From: an uncultured Pelagimonas sp.
GTDB taxonomy: Bacteria > Pseudomonadota > Alphaproteobacteria > Rhodobacterales > Rhodobacteraceae
DNA length: 64,000 nt
NCBI GenBank assembly: GCA_947497905.1
Contig: CANMIH010000002.1
Location: 186,001-250,000 of the forward strand
Reading direction: 5' to 3'
Shown one piece after another: positions 18,139-27,454 of this stretch (positions are counted from its first letter, which is position 1; each line of letters begins with the position of its first letter). The translations under genes were made by a program, and so were the position numbers. The notes under the pieces were generated by a model. The model did not search any database, was not told the origin of the DNA, and worked only from the letters and a program-made list of their open reading frames with translations.

Positions 18139-18164
18139 GAAACTCTCCCTGAAAAAATATGTAG

Positions 18165-18887
18165 TTAGATGTCGCCTAGCGCGACAATGCGATACCCTTC
18201 GTCATAGCGCTGTCGCAGGACGATCACCTCGGTGCCTTGAGCAATCGAGACGTTGTCGCGCAGAGTTTCAGCGCGCAGATAATGGGTGTTGCCAAAGCGA
18301 TCGCTGACGCGGACTTCGGCGGGGCGGCCGCGGGCGGCTGTGCCCTGGCTGACGACCCCTTTGCGACGGCCCAGATGGCGTTCAGACACCGACTGGGTTT
18401 CGTCTTTGGGCAGAAGCCGGGCAAATACCGCCCCGAAACGGCCTGCAAACCAAAGCGATCCGATTGCGGCGGGAAGGGCCGCCAACCAAGCGGGCAGTGC
18501 AGTTGTGAAGACAGCTGCCATCACCTGCTGGAGCGTGATCCCGGCCAGTCCAAACCCGGCCAAGACGGTTCCCAACCAGATCAACGCGGGCATGCGGCCA
18601 AAACCAAGCCAGGCGGATAGGCCCGTGTCGGTCACGGTTGGAGCGTCGATTTCCTCAAAACTGGCAAGTTCAAGGCTATCGATATCCACATCCCCCAGAT
18701 CCAGATCCAAGTCCCCCAATTCAGGGGGGTCGAGATCCGGCCCGTCGAGGTCAATGTTATCTCCGCCGAGCCCCAAGAGCGTGCCGCCCAGAAGGGCGAA
18801 AATCAGTTCTAGGATCAAAAGACCCAGAAAAAGGCCAAGCGAAATGGAAAACGGAAAATAGGCTTCCGTCAGAAGTTGGGTAAACAT
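18165..18887 (-). CDS. yqiJ: YqiJ-like membrane protein with C-terminal OB/NfeD-type domain
   Basis: A 240-aa protein with an N-terminal membrane helix (about 14-38), an acidic Asp-rich linker (about 43-75, repeated DLDxxD), two further membrane stretches (near 95-115 and 120-150), and a C-terminal beta-rich domain with HLGRRKGVVSQGTAARGRPA and EVIVLRQRYDEGYRIV. This is the architecture of NfeD/YqiJ proteins, which work with the flotillin encoded next (26-bp gap). NfeD-class proteins are thought to bind their partner flotillin through the OB fold. Upstream 150 bp contain a palindrome that could control the pair. Confidence 0.85.
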   Translation of the reverse strand: MFTQLLTEAYFPFSISLGLFLGLLILELIFALLGGTLLGLGGDNIDLDGPDLDPPELGDLDLDLGDVDIDSLELASFEEIDAPTVTDTGLSAWLGFGRMPALIWLGTVLAGFGLAGITLQQVMAAVFTTALPAWLAALPAAIGSLWFAGRFGAVFARLLPKDETQSVSERHLGRRKGVVSQGTAARGRPAEVRVSDRFGNTHYLRAETLRDNVSIAQGTEVIVLRQRYDEGYRIVALGDI

Positions 18888-18960
18888 CGGCCACCCTTAT
18901 TAGTTGAGTATGCTTTGGTATACAATTGATATGGGGTCCTCACGGACCTGTTACAAGGTT

Positions 18961-18983
18961 TAGATGCGAATAATTTGCATCTA
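18961..18983. promoter_or_regulatory. Palindrome upstream of yqiJ-yqiK, possible operator
   Basis: TAGATGC and GCATCTA form perfect 7-bp arms around GAATAATTT, whose AA/TT edges extend the symmetry. It lies 75 bp upstream of the YqiJ start, in the AT-rich gap before the fatty-acid hydroxylase gene. It could be a regulator site or a weak hairpin; nothing identifies the binding protein. Confidence 0.35.
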
Positions 18984-19037
18984 CATATTACCTATCGTTG
19001 ATAGCCCTAGACCAACTTCTCTAGCAAGAACCCAAAA

Positions 19038-19970
19038 TTAGGAGAGGTGTTCGAACCCCGGGGTGCCTTGGTCTTCCGGGTGCCGCTTAAGATGTTTTGC
19101 TTTGATCCCATCAGCCATGTCGCGGCTGTTGTCATGGCTCCAACCAGGGGGCGCTACGCAATACATCAGGCGGTCTTTCAAGGTGAGACCCGGTTTTGAC
19201 GCATCCCGCCAAATACCGACCCATTCATGAAAGGCCACCCGCAGCGGATTGAAGGTACCGATGTTATGCACAAGGCCGTAGTCGGGTTTGTCGTGATCCT
19301 GTTCGGGAACAAAGCTGCCAAACATCTTGTCCCAAATGATCAAGACACCCGCATAGTTACAATCCAGATAACGAGGGTTGCGCCCATGATGGGCGCGGTG
19401 GTGACTTGGGGTGTTCATCACTGCTTCGAACCAGCGGGGGAGTTTGTTGATCGCTTCGGTGTGGATCCAGAACTGATAGATCAGGTTCAGCCCGCCGCAG
19501 AACAACACCATAGCCGGATGGAACCCCATCAGGATCAACGGCGCGCGCACCACCATCATGAAGGTGAAGGTATAGGTCCAGGTTTGCCGCAGCGCGGTTG
19601 TCAGGTTGTAGTGCTGGCTGGAGTGGTGGTTCACATGGCTAGCCCAGACCCAACGCACCTTGTGGCCAAACCGGTGGACCCAATAATAACGCAGGTCGTC
19701 TAGCACAAAACACAGGGCAATGATCCACCAGCTGTGCCCAAGGTCAAAGGGTGTGATATCCCAGAGGACCATGAAAAAGCCCCAGGCAATAAACCCCAGC
19801 ACGATGCCCGACGCCACGTTGCCAGCGCCCATAACCAATGAGGTCACCGCATCACGTGTTTCATAGCGCCCGCCACGTTTGGTGATGGTGATCCATGCCA
19901 GCTCGATCAGAATCAGGGCGATAAAGAATGGCACGGCAAGGCTGACGACATCAGGATATGAGATGGTCAT
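19038..19970 (-). CDS. Sterol desaturase/fatty-acid hydroxylase family membrane protein
   Basis: A 310-aa integral membrane di-iron oxygenase. The histidine clusters are all present: HRFGH (His99, His103), HVNHH (112, 115, 116), His170, and HHRAHH (190-195). Hydrophobic segments lie near 8-28, 50-72, 80-92, 132-165. Bacterial members hydroxylate or desaturate lipids such as ornithine lipids, carotenoids or fatty acids; which substrate is not decidable here. Its ATG overlaps the stop of the small protein gene upstream (ATGA), so they are coupled. No sterol pathway genes are nearby. Confidence 0.9.
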   Translation of the reverse strand: MTISYPDVVSLAVPFFIALILIELAWITITKRGGRYETRDAVTSLVMGAGNVASGIVLGFIAWGFFMVLWDITPFDLGHSWWIIALCFVLDDLRYYWVHRFGHKVRWVWASHVNHHSSQHYNLTTALRQTWTYTFTFMMVVRAPLILMGFHPAMVLFCGGLNLIYQFWIHTEAINKLPRWFEAVMNTPSHHRAHHGRNPRYLDCNYAGVLIIWDKMFGSFVPEQDHDKPDYGLVHNIGTFNPLRVAFHEWVGIWRDASKPGLTLKDRLMYCVAPPGWSHDNSRDMADGIKAKHLKRHPEDQGTPGFEHLS

Positions 19971-20359
19971 GACTGTCCCTCAAGTTTAGCGGCCCAAAGG
20001 GCAGTTTCTTCTGTCGAAAGCTCAAGCTTGATCACGGGGGCCGCGTAATCGGCCAACCGCAACCGCAACCCGGTTTTCACGCGTGCTATCTTGGGGCTCC
20101 GCAGAATGCGTGCGCAGGTGTCATCCCCCATTGTCCAGACCACACCAATTGAACGACGTGTTTGAATAAGCGCGGCATACCCCGACTGGCTTAGAATGAC
20201 ATCGGTCACACTGCTCGACGGGTATTCGCGCTGCCATGCCGCTTGGGCGTCATCTGCACTTTGAAAGGCGCGACGTTTGGACAGCCCCAGACTGTGGGAC
20301 AATATCGCGATGCCTGTGATCCCTCCGACCACCAGCACCAATAGTATTTCTAACGGCAT
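19967..20359 (-). CDS. Hypothetical small membrane-anchored protein, 130 aa
   Basis: Starts MPLEILLVLVVGGITGIAIL, a single N-terminal membrane helix, followed by a soluble domain of about 105 residues (AWQREYPSSSVTDVILSQSG, then RSIGVVWTMGD, then LRLRLADYAAP). The ATG at 20359 is preceded by the strong ribosome-binding site AGGAGG; longer in-frame starts to 20494 are less likely. It overlaps the hydroxylase gene by 4 nt. The family is not recognised. Coupled translation suggests a role in the same membrane process as the hydroxylase. Confidence 0.72.
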   Translation of the reverse strand: MPLEILLVLVVGGITGIAILSHSLGLSKRRAFQSADDAQAAWQREYPSSSVTDVILSQSGYAALIQTRRSIGVVWTMGDDTCARILRSPKIARVKTGLRLRLADYAAPVIKLELSTEETALWAAKLEGQS

Positions 20360-20610
20360 GGCTCCTCCTGACGTGACTTTTGCCTGCGTCAGGTGATCTG
20401 TCAAAAACGATTCGTGTTTCCGTGGCGGCAGTTGGGGCGGAATTAAGGCGGGGTTGGTTACGTATTGGGCGACAATTTCAGGTGTGATTGGCAAATTGTG
20501 CCGCAGGTGAGGGGTAATTGGTGGAATGTGGCGGAAAACCGTTGCCTTGCGCCCAGATTTCGCCCAATTCTGTGTCTTGTAGGTGGGGGCCTACAACCCG
20601 GAGTTATCCG

Positions 20611-21147
20611 ATGCGTTCAGTACTGATTGCTTTTGCCCTGTCTCTTTCAGCAACCGCTGGAGTGGCCGATATTTCGTGGCATGCAGATCAGATGGGTGTT
20701 GGATCGGTGATGGTCATGAAAGATCCAACCGGGGTTGTTACTCATATCAAACGAGATGCACGCGCCGGGGAACATGCCTTTGACATGTTTCGTGGTGAAG
20801 GTCGCGATGCCGCGTTTCTTGGCAGCTACACCACCAATGCCCGTGGTGAGGTGACCCGAACCGTAGCTTCAGATGGTGCGGTAACCCTCTACTCCCCACA
20901 TCGCTGTACCCGCACACTTGGAGAGTGTTCATTCCAGGTGACCCATGCGGATGGATTTGTTGAACCACGTACCCGTGTGACACGCGCTGTGCGCAATGGA
21001 TTGCAGTATCAGGAGTTTGGTCTGAACGGATTGGTGGCCGAAGGTGGGCTCAAACTGGATCAGATCGGTGCCGCCTCCGAGGCCTGGCACCAGGACGCGG
21101 GCCGCAAAAAGCGCCGCACAAAACGGGTCTTGTTTGCTTTGAAGTAA
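20611..21147 (+). CDS. Hypothetical exported protein, 178 aa
   Basis: Begins with a clear Sec signal peptide ([20 protein letters not shown], cleavage near residue 19). The mature part is beta-rich, with repeated short strands ([20 protein letters not shown], then [19 protein letters not shown]) and two cysteines (CTRTLGEC) that could form a disulfide. It ends in a basic stretch KKRRTKR. No family is recognised. It is divergent from the hydroxylase operon (251-bp gap) and is followed directly by the (TC)39 tract and a terminator, which would lie in its 3' untranslated region. Confidence 0.72.
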   Translation: MRSVLIAFALSLSATAGVADISWHADQMGVGSVMVMKDPTGVVTHIKRDARAGEHAFDMFRGEGRDAAFLGSYTTNARGEVTRTVASDGAVTLYSPHRCTRTLGECSFQVTHADGFVEPRTRVTRAVRNGLQYQEFGLNGLVAEGGLKLDQIGAASEAWHQDAGRKKRRTKRVLFALK

Positions 21148-21156
21148 GCTGATCCG

Positions 21157-21239
<83 letters not shown>

Positions 21240-21254
21240 AGAAACCAAAACACG

Positions 21255-21286
21255 AAAAAGGGCGGCCACCGGGCCGCCCTTTTTGT
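21255..21286 (+). terminator. Intrinsic terminator after the (TC)n tract
   Basis: Stem aaaaagggcggcc / ggccgcccttttt around a 4-nt loop with a T-run; nearly symmetric, so it can act for the exported-protein gene (+) and the tlpA-like gene (-) ending at 21305. Confidence 0.92.
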
Positions 21287-21304
21287 CATTGCCTGTGGCA
21301 AAAT

Positions 21305-21868
21305 TTAGCTGCCAGACGGGCGCATCAGTGTATCCAGAAACTTGTAGGCGTGCAGCGACGACCAGTCGGCGTCCCCGGTCAAACGACCCACTTCCTCACC
21401 TTCTGGATTGAGAATCACCGTCACAGGCAGCCCCAGAACCCCCATCTCACGCGACAGTTTGCTTTTGGGGTCGCGGTGCAGTGGCAGGTTTTCAACGCCA
21501 ATTTCTTCGAAAAAGGCTTTCATCGCGGGGGGCGGATTGCGCGAGGTGGCGATGGTCAGAACCTCAAAGGTGTCGCCGCCAAGTTCGGTCTGCAACTCGG
21601 ACAGCATGGGCATTTCTTTGCGACATGGCGCGCACCAGGTGGCCCAGAAGTTCAAAAGAACCCATTTTCCCTGCCATTGCGACAGGTTAAGCGGTTCTCC
21701 TTCAAAGGTCATAAAATCGACGGTGCCCGCCGGTTTGGGTGCCTCATGCAGTACCATTTTGCGCATATCACCCTGTCGGGCGTGCTTGGCCTCTTCGACA
21801 TCAGCAAGCGCGGGATTTGCAAGGGCAAGCGCAGCAGTATACAGCAGCACAAAGCCAGAGAATTTCAT
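21305..21868 (-). CDS. TlpA-family periplasmic thiol-disulfide protein
   Basis: A 187-aa thioredoxin-fold protein exported by a Sec signal ([20 protein letters not shown], cut near ALA-D). The redox motif is [14 protein letters not shown] with Cys79 and Cys82; the cis-proline loop is [12 protein letters not shown]. TlpA/ResA-type proteins reduce apocytochrome c or copper-centre cysteines in the periplasm. The ATG at 21868 has GGAGGAAAC upstream; a longer in-frame start would run through argH. Only 21 bp separate this start from the argH start on the opposite strand, so each promoter must overlap the other gene. Confidence 0.92.
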   Translation of the reverse strand: MKFSGFVLLYTAALALANPALADVEEAKHARQGDMRKMVLHEAPKPAGTVDFMTFEGEPLNLSQWQGKWVLLNFWATWCAPCRKEMPMLSELQTELGGDTFEVLTIATSRNPPPAMKAFFEEIGVENLPLHRDPKSKLSREMGVLGLPVTVILNPEGEEVGRLTGDADWSSLHAYKFLDTLMRPSGS

Positions 21869-21889
21869 GTTTCCTCCGAAGGACCTCAA

Positions 21890-23281
21890 ATGACGGACAC
21901 TTCCTCGAACCAGATGTGGGGCGGCCGCTTTGCCGCTGGACCGGACGCGATTATGGAGGCGATCAATGCCTCGATCGGGTACGACAAACGGATGGCGGCG
22001 CAGGATATCGCCGGATCGAGGGCCCATGCCGCCATGTTGGCCGCACAGGGCATCATCGAACATAAGGATGCCGAAGCCATTCGGGAAGGGCTTCTCACGG
22101 TGTTGTCAGAGATTGACGCAGGTGAGTTTAAGTTTTCCACCGCGCTGGAAGATATTCACATGAATGTCGAAGCGCGCCTGAAAGAAATCATCGGCGAGCC
22201 GGCCGGTCGTTTGCACACAGGCCGGTCGCGCAACGATCAGGTTGCGACTGATTTCCGCCTCTGGGTGCGGGATCAGCTGGATGCGGCTGAGAAAGGCTTG
22301 ATTGCCCTGATGACCGCACTTTTGGGTCAAGCCGAGGCAGGTGCCGATTGGGTCATGCCGGGGTTCACCCACCTGCAGACCGCGCAGCCGGTGACCTGGG
22401 GCCACCACATGATGGCCTATGTTGAAATGTTTGGTCGCGATCTGAGCCGGGTGCGCGATGCACGCGCCCGGATGAATGAATCGCCGCTTGGCGCTGCCGC
22501 GCTTGCGGGCACAGGGTTCCCGATCGACCGTCATGCGACAGCTGAGGCGCTGGGCTTTGACCGCCCGATGGCCAACAGCCTTGATGCGGTCTCGGCGCGC
22601 GATTTTGCCATCGAGTTTCTGAGCGTGGCCAGCATCTGCGCCATGCACCTGAGCCGATTTGCCGAAGAGCTGGTGATCTGGTCCTCAGCTCAGTTCCGCT
22701 TTGTGACCCTGTCAGACCGGTTCTCAACCGGCTCGTCGATCATGCCACAGAAGAAAAACCCGGATGCGGCTGAATTGATCCGGGCCAAGATCGGCCGGAT
22801 CTTTGGCGCGAATGTTGCTCTGATGATGGTGATGAAGGGCCTGCCGCTGGCCTATTCAAAAGACATGCAGGAAGACAAAGAGCAGGTCTTTGATGCCGCG
22901 GATAACTGGATGCTGGCGCTGGCTGCGATGGAAGGCATGGTCAAAGACATGAGCGCCAATGTCGCCGATCTTGAGGCTGCGGCCTCCAGCGGGTTCTCAA
23001 CGGCAACCGATTTGGCTGACTGGCTGGTGCGTGAGACCAACCTGCCATTCCGCGATGCGCACCATGTGACCGGTGCCTTGGTGGCCTTGGCTGAAAAGAA
23101 AGGCTGTGACCTGCCGGATCTGAGCCTAGAAGAAATGCAGGCCGAGAACGACAAGATTACGGCCGGTATCTTTGATGTGCTGGGTGTACATAACTCCGTC
23201 AAATCGCGCACCAGCTATGGTGGCACAGCCCCGGATCAGGTTCGGGCTCAGGTCGCACGTTGGACAGAGGTTTTGGCATGA
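21890..23281 (+). CDS. argH: Argininosuccinate lyase
   Basis: A 463-aa enzyme of the fumarase/aspartase superfamily that releases arginine and fumarate from argininosuccinate. Family signature [14 protein letters not shown] lies near residue 285, preceded by FSTG; other marks are MWGGRF at the N-terminus, HTGRSRNDQ near 107 and [10 protein letters not shown] near 165. Start ATG 21890 follows GAAGGA; the frame is open far upstream, but that part would overlap tlpA and is discarded. The 3' end overlaps the small lipoprotein gene by 4 nt (ATGA). Confidence 0.97.
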   Translation: MTDTSSNQMWGGRFAAGPDAIMEAINASIGYDKRMAAQDIAGSRAHAAMLAAQGIIEHKDAEAIREGLLTVLSEIDAGEFKFSTALEDIHMNVEARLKEIIGEPAGRLHTGRSRNDQVATDFRLWVRDQLDAAEKGLIALMTALLGQAEAGADWVMPGFTHLQTAQPVTWGHHMMAYVEMFGRDLSRVRDARARMNESPLGAAALAGTGFPIDRHATAEALGFDRPMANSLDAVSARDFAIEFLSVASICAMHLSRFAEELVIWSSAQFRFVTLSDRFSTGSSIMPQKKNPDAAELIRAKIGRIFGANVALMMVMKGLPLAYSKDMQEDKEQVFDAADNWMLALAAMEGMVKDMSANVADLEAAASSGFSTATDLADWLVRETNLPFRDAHHVTGALVALAEKKGCDLPDLSLEEMQAENDKITAGIFDVLGVHNSVKSRTSYGGTAPDQVRAQVARWTEVLA

Positions 23282-23376
23282 GAGTTTTGTTGGTCACCGC
23301 AGCTTTGATCCTGCCTTTGGCAAGCTGTGGCGCGGACGGAGATCCGGTGCGACCGGGGGTGTCGGTCAACCAGTAG
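23278..23376 (+). CDS. Tiny LptM/YifL-like lipoprotein, 32 aa
   Basis: A 32-residue peptide starting [20 protein letters not shown]: a complete lipoprotein signal with lipobox LASC and Cys17, then a 15-residue Gly/Pro-containing tail ending VSVNQ. Its ATG overlaps the argH stop (ATGA). In many proteobacteria a tiny lipoprotein of the YifL/LptM type lies just upstream of lysA or dapF; LptM is known in enterobacteria to help assemble the LPS translocon LptD. Position (before lysA) and architecture agree, but the tail lacks the usual GQKGPLYxP motif, so the homology is tentative. Too short for standard gene callers. Confidence 0.7.
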   Translation: MRVLLVTAALILPLASCGADGDPVRPGVSVNQ

Positions 23377-23392
23377 TCCGCGCGCAGGCCTC

Positions 23393-23490
23393 GATTTTTC
23401 AAGAAAAATCTGCGTCCGACGGCGGGGAAGGTGGGGCCATCGCGTTTGGAAGGGGGCTTTGCCCCCTGACCCCCAGAGTATTTGAGAAAA
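23393..23490. repeat. Rhodobacterales-type intergenic repeat with two palindromes
   Basis: Two parts. First, GATTTTTC-AA-GAAAAATC, a perfect 8-bp palindrome followed by TGCGTCCGACGGCGGGG. Second, GGGGGCTTTGCCCCC followed by TGACCCCCAGAGTATTTGAG. The latter wording is familiar from GC-rich extragenic repeats scattered through Rhodobacterales genomes (recollection, not a search). It fills the argH-lysA gap; no gene is seen in it. Confidence 0.55.
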
Positions 23491-23494
23491 GAAG

Positions 23495-23530
23495 AAACCC
23501 TTGGCACCAATGTGTGTGGAGGGTTTTTTT
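23495..23530 (+). terminator. Probable intrinsic terminator before lysA
   Basis: AAACCCT pairs with AGGGTTT across an 18-nt partly self-pairing loop, and seven T residues follow (23524-23530). It would end the argH-lipoprotein transcript 50 bp ahead of lysA. Confidence 0.65.
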
Positions 23531-23579
23531 GTGTTTCGGAACGCGCTATTGCGGTTCGAATCTTACTTTGGAGGCCGCG

Positions 23580-24845
23580 TTGGACCATTTCATCTATCGT
23601 GACGGAGCGCTTTGGGCAGAAGATGTTCCTGTAGCAGAAATTGCAGCGCAGGTTGGTACACCCTTTTATCTTTACTCCACCGCGACTCTCACTCGGCACT
23701 TCAAATTGTTTGATGAGGCGTTGGATTGGGGCCCGCATTTGGTCTGCTATGCCATGAAAGCGGCCAGCAATCAGGCGATCCTGCGCACTCTGGCCGCGGA
23801 AGGGGCTGGCATGGATGTGGTCTCGGGGGGGGAATATGCCCGTGCCAAGGCCGCCGGTGTGCCCGGAGATCGGATTGTGTTTTCCGGGGTTGGGAAAACC
23901 CGGGATGAAATCCGCGCGGCGTTAGAGGGTGGCATTCGTCAGTTTAACGTCGAAAGTGAGCCCGAGATGCAGGTGATCTCTGAGATCGCTTCGTCCATGG
24001 GTACTCAGGCCCCCATTGCCATTCGGGTGAACCCGGATGTGGATGCAAAGACCCATGCCAAAATCGCCACCGGAAAGAGTGAAAACAAATTTGGCATTCC
24101 CATCGCGCGTGCGCGTGAAGTCTATGCCATGGCAGCTAAATTGCCGGGGCTGAAGGTGGTGGGGATTGACGTGCATATCGGCAGCCAGCTGACCGATCTG
24201 GAGCCGTTTGAGCTTGCCTATACCAAGGTGGCGGAACTGACCGAGGCGTTGCGTGCGGATGGGCACGAGATTTCGCGCCTCGATCTTGGCGGTGGGCTTG
24301 GGATTCCCTATGCGCGCTCGAACGAAGCCCCTCCACTGCCGACGGATTATGGCAAGCTGATCCAGAAAACCGTGGGTCATCTGGGATGTGAAATTGAGAT
24401 CGAACCGGGCCGGTTGATTGCGGGCAATGCGGGTATTCTGGTCAGCAAGGTGATTTATCTGAAACACGGAGAGGGCCGTGATTTTCTGATCCTTGATGGG
24501 GCGATGAACGATCTGATCCGTCCGGCGATGTACGAGGCGCATCACGACATTGTCCCCGTTGTCGAACCCGAAGTTGGTATCGAACCCAAGCCCTATGACA
24601 TTGTGGGCCCGGTCTGTGAAACCGGCGATACCTTTGCCAAGGAACGTCTGATGCCGCCTTTGACCGCAGGGGATCTTGTCGCGTTCCGCAGTGCGGGGGC
24701 CTATGGTGCGGTGATGGCGAGCGAGTACAACACACGGCCGCTCATCCCCGAGGTTCTGGTGCACGGCGATCAATTTGCAGTCATCCGTGAACGGCCAAGC
24801 TTTGCCGATATGATAAATCGCGATAGCATTCCTGCATGGCTGTAG
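23580..24845 (+). CDS. lysA: Diaminopimelate decarboxylase
   Basis: A 421-aa PLP enzyme (alanine-racemase fold) making lysine from meso-diaminopimelate. The Schiff-base lysine is Lys60 in VCYAMKAASN. Other marks: GMDVVSGGEY, HIGSQ with DLGGGLGIPY, EPGRLIAGNAG, and the C-terminal GPVCETGDTFAKE that supplies the active-site cysteine from the partner subunit. The start is TTG at 23580, chosen because GGAGG lies 6 nt upstream and homologues begin with a DHF-like sequence; the open frame continues upstream but is non-homologous. The TIGR02302 gene follows after 38 bp. Confidence 0.95.
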   Translation: MDHFIYRDGALWAEDVPVAEIAAQVGTPFYLYSTATLTRHFKLFDEALDWGPHLVCYAMKAASNQAILRTLAAEGAGMDVVSGGEYARAKAAGVPGDRIVFSGVGKTRDEIRAALEGGIRQFNVESEPEMQVISEIASSMGTQAPIAIRVNPDVDAKTHAKIATGKSENKFGIPIARAREVYAMAAKLPGLKVVGIDVHIGSQLTDLEPFELAYTKVAELTEALRADGHEISRLDLGGGLGIPYARSNEAPPLPTDYGKLIQKTVGHLGCEIEIEPGRLIAGNAGILVSKVIYLKHGEGRDFLILDGAMNDLIRPAMYEAHHDIVPVVEPEVGIEPKPYDIVGPVCETGDTFAKERLMPPLTAGDLVAFRSAGAYGAVMASEYNTRPLIPEVLVHGDQFAVIRERPSFADMINRDSIPAWL

Positions 24846-24883
24846 GGCATTGTTCTCGCAGCGCTTGAGTTGCGAGGACCACC

Positions 24884-27454
24884 ATGCCCCGTAAAGGCAT
24901 CCAAAACGACGACATGACCCCTTTGATCCGCTGGCCGCTTTGGGCGACCTATGTGGGGCTTTGGGCCGAACGTGTGGTGCGGGCCTTCTGGCCCCTGTGG
25001 TCGATTGTTTTTGTGACGCTGGCGGCCTTGATGCTTGGGCTGCAGGATGAAGTTCCCACCGAGTGGGTCTGGGGCGCGGGTGGTGTGCTTGGGGCTGGTG
25101 GTCTTTGGGCCATTGTCCGAGCGGCTAGGATGTTTCGACGCCCATCCCGGCAAGAGGCGCTTTGGCGTCTGGATGCCACGCTCAAGGGCAATCCCATTCA
25201 AGCCCTACGAGACAGCCAAGCGATTGGTGCCAATGATCCGGCGTCTTCTGCGATTTGGGCAGCACATCAGACACGCATGCGCAGCCGTCTCGCCGAGGCC
25301 AAACCCGTCCAGCCCGATCTGCGGATGTCCCATGCCGACCCGTTTGCGTTGCGCTATGTTGCGCTCCTTGCGCTGAGTGTTGCGCTCTTTTTTGGGTCAA
25401 TCGTTCGGGTGCAATCGGTCACAACGCTGGGGACCGGTGGGGCTGAGTTGGCGCAGGGGCCGGCCTGGGAGGGCTGGATGTCGCCGCCACGGTACACCGG
25501 GCTTCCAACGGTTTATCTCAATGATATCACCTCGGCCTCTTTGACGGCGCCTGAAGGCGCGAGTTTTGCGCTTCGAATGTATGGCGAAGTTGGCGCGCTG
25601 CAAATTGAAGAAGATATCTCGGGTCTGAGCAAAGACGATGCCGCACGCAGTGCGACCATTCAGGATTTCGAGATTGTTCAGGGAGGGCGCCTTGCGATTT
25701 CCGGTCCGGGCGGGCGGGCCTGGCAGGTTGCTATGGTGCCGGATCAAGCACCGAAAGTAAGCCATGATGGCGAGATTGAGACCAGCTATGATGGTGTCAC
25801 CCAAATCGGATTTGCCGCACAGGATGATCATGGTGTGGTCGCTGGTGTTGGCCGGTTCAGTCTGGCGATGGATGAGGTGGATCGTCGATACGGGCGGGCC
25901 ATCGATCCTGAACCGCGCCAGGCGCTTGAGCTCCAGCTGCCGATGCCTCTTTCCGGCGACCGCACGGCCTTTACTGATGTCCTTGGGGGAAACTTCTCTC
26001 AGCACCCTTGGGCAAACCTGCCCGTGCGATTTGAGTTGAGTGTAGAAGATGCGCGAGGCCAGATTGGGCGTTCAGAACCGCAAGTGATCACATTGCCGGG
26101 GCGGCGGTTTTTTGATCCGATGGCTGCAGCCTTGATTGAACAACGTCAGTCGTTGCTCTGGAACCGGGCCAATGCGGTGATGATGTCCCAAACATTGCGC
26201 GCGATATCTAACCATCCTGAAGATGTGTTTCGCAAAGAGGTCAATCACCTGCGCCTGCGTCGTGTCTTGGCCAAGCTTGAACTGGCAACCACCTATGGCA
26301 TCACGGACAGCCAGCAAAGTGCCCTGGCCCAGAGCCTTTGGGATCTCGCGCTTGCCTTGGAAGAGGGTGATCTGGACGATGCGCGCGAAAGATTGCGCCG
26401 GGCCCGTGAGCGGCTGGAAGAGGCGATGAAAAACGGGGCCTCGGATCAGGAAATTGCAGAATTGATGCAAGAGCTACGCGAGGCGACGCAGGACTATCTG
26501 CGCCAGTTGGGGCGTGAACAGGCCCAGCAGCAAGATCCAAGCGAACAGCAAGGTGATCCTCAGGAGACCATGGAGCTGTCGCAGGACGATATCCAACGCA
26601 TGATGGACCGTATTCAGGAGCTGATGGAAGAAGGCCGCATGGATGAAGCCATGGAGGCCATGCGGCAGCTGCAAGAGATGCTCGACAATATGCAGGTCAC
26701 AGAAGGACAGGGGGGACAGTCGCCCGGTGAGCAGGCCATGGAAGGTCTGTCCGATACCCTGCGCGATCAGCAGGATTTGTCTGACGAGGCCTTCCGGGAT
26801 CTGCAAGAACAGTTCAACCCGGGACAAGGCCAGCGCCAGCAAGGTCAACGCCAGCCGGGACAGCAGCAGGGACAAAACCAGCAAGGGCAAGGGCCGTCAG
26901 AGGGCCGTAACCCGGGACAGGGGCAAGGTGACGAACGTGGTGATGGCAGCGAAGGTATCGAACGTTCGTTGGCAGACCGCCAAAATGCGCTTCGGCAAGA
27001 GCTCGAGCGTCAACGCGGACAGTTGCCGGGTCAGGGCACCGAGGCTGGAGAGCGCGCCTTGCAGAACCTGAGGGATGCCGATCGCGCTATGGAAGGGGCC
27101 GAAGAGGCGCTGCGTGATGGGGATCTTGCTGAGGCCATTGACCGTCAATCCGAAGCCATGGAAGCCCTGCGAGATGGGCTGCGTAGTCTGGGCGAAGCCT
27201 TGGCAGAGCAACGTCAGCAGCAAAGCGGCCAACAGGGGCTTGCCGATGGTGCTGTGGGCGGCGAACAGCGTGATCCTTTGGGACGCAACCCGGGACAAAG
27301 CGGACGCAGCACAACCGATGAAGGATTGTTGCAGGGCGAAGATACCTATCGCCGGGCAGAAGAGCTTTTGGGCGAAATCCGCCGCCGCTCGGGTGAAAAC
27401 GACCGGCCTGAAGAGGAACGCAACTATCTCGAGCGTCTACTGGACCGCTTCTAG
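24884..27454 (+). CDS. TIGR02302 (DUF4175) large membrane protein
   Basis: An 856-aa protein of the alphaproteobacterial TIGR02302 family, function unknown. Hydrophobic segments near residues 30-52, 58-76 and 160-178 anchor it; a beta-rich region (about 190-400) should be periplasmic. The second half is helical and strongly charged (DLDDARERLRRARERLEEAM, then MMDRIQELMEEGRMDEAMEA), with a Gln/Gly-rich low-complexity stretch around 645-690. It ends in EEERNYLERLLDRF, the family's typical C-terminus. It lies 38 bp behind lysA, the usual neighbour in this group. Its stop overlaps that of arfB by 4 nt. Confidence 0.88.
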   Translation: MPRKGIQNDDMTPLIRWPLWATYVGLWAERVVRAFWPLWSIVFVTLAALMLGLQDEVPTEWVWGAGGVLGAGGLWAIVRAARMFRRPSRQEALWRLDATLKGNPIQALRDSQAIGANDPASSAIWAAHQTRMRSRLAEAKPVQPDLRMSHADPFALRYVALLALSVALFFGSIVRVQSVTTLGTGGAELAQGPAWEGWMSPPRYTGLPTVYLNDITSASLTAPEGASFALRMYGEVGALQIEEDISGLSKDDAARSATIQDFEIVQGGRLAISGPGGRAWQVAMVPDQAPKVSHDGEIETSYDGVTQIGFAAQDDHGVVAGVGRFSLAMDEVDRRYGRAIDPEPRQALELQLPMPLSGDRTAFTDVLGGNFSQHPWANLPVRFELSVEDARGQIGRSEPQVITLPGRRFFDPMAAALIEQRQSLLWNRANAVMMSQTLRAISNHPEDVFRKEVNHLRLRRVLAKLELATTYGITDSQQSALAQSLWDLALALEEGDLDDARERLRRARERLEEAMKNGASDQEIAELMQELREATQDYLRQLGREQAQQQDPSEQQGDPQETMELSQDDIQRMMDRIQELMEEGRMDEAMEAMRQLQEMLDNMQVTEGQGGQSPGEQAMEGLSDTLRDQQDLSDEAFRDLQEQFNPGQGQRQQGQRQPGQQQGQNQQGQGPSEGRNPGQGQGDERGDGSEGIERSLADRQNALRQELERQRGQLPGQGTEAGERALQNLRDADRAMEGAEEALRDGDLAEAIDRQSEAMEALRDGLRSLGEALAEQRQQQSGQQGLADGAVGGEQRDPLGRNPGQSGRSTTDEGLLQGEDTYRRAEELLGEIRRRSGENDRPEEERNYLERLLDRF

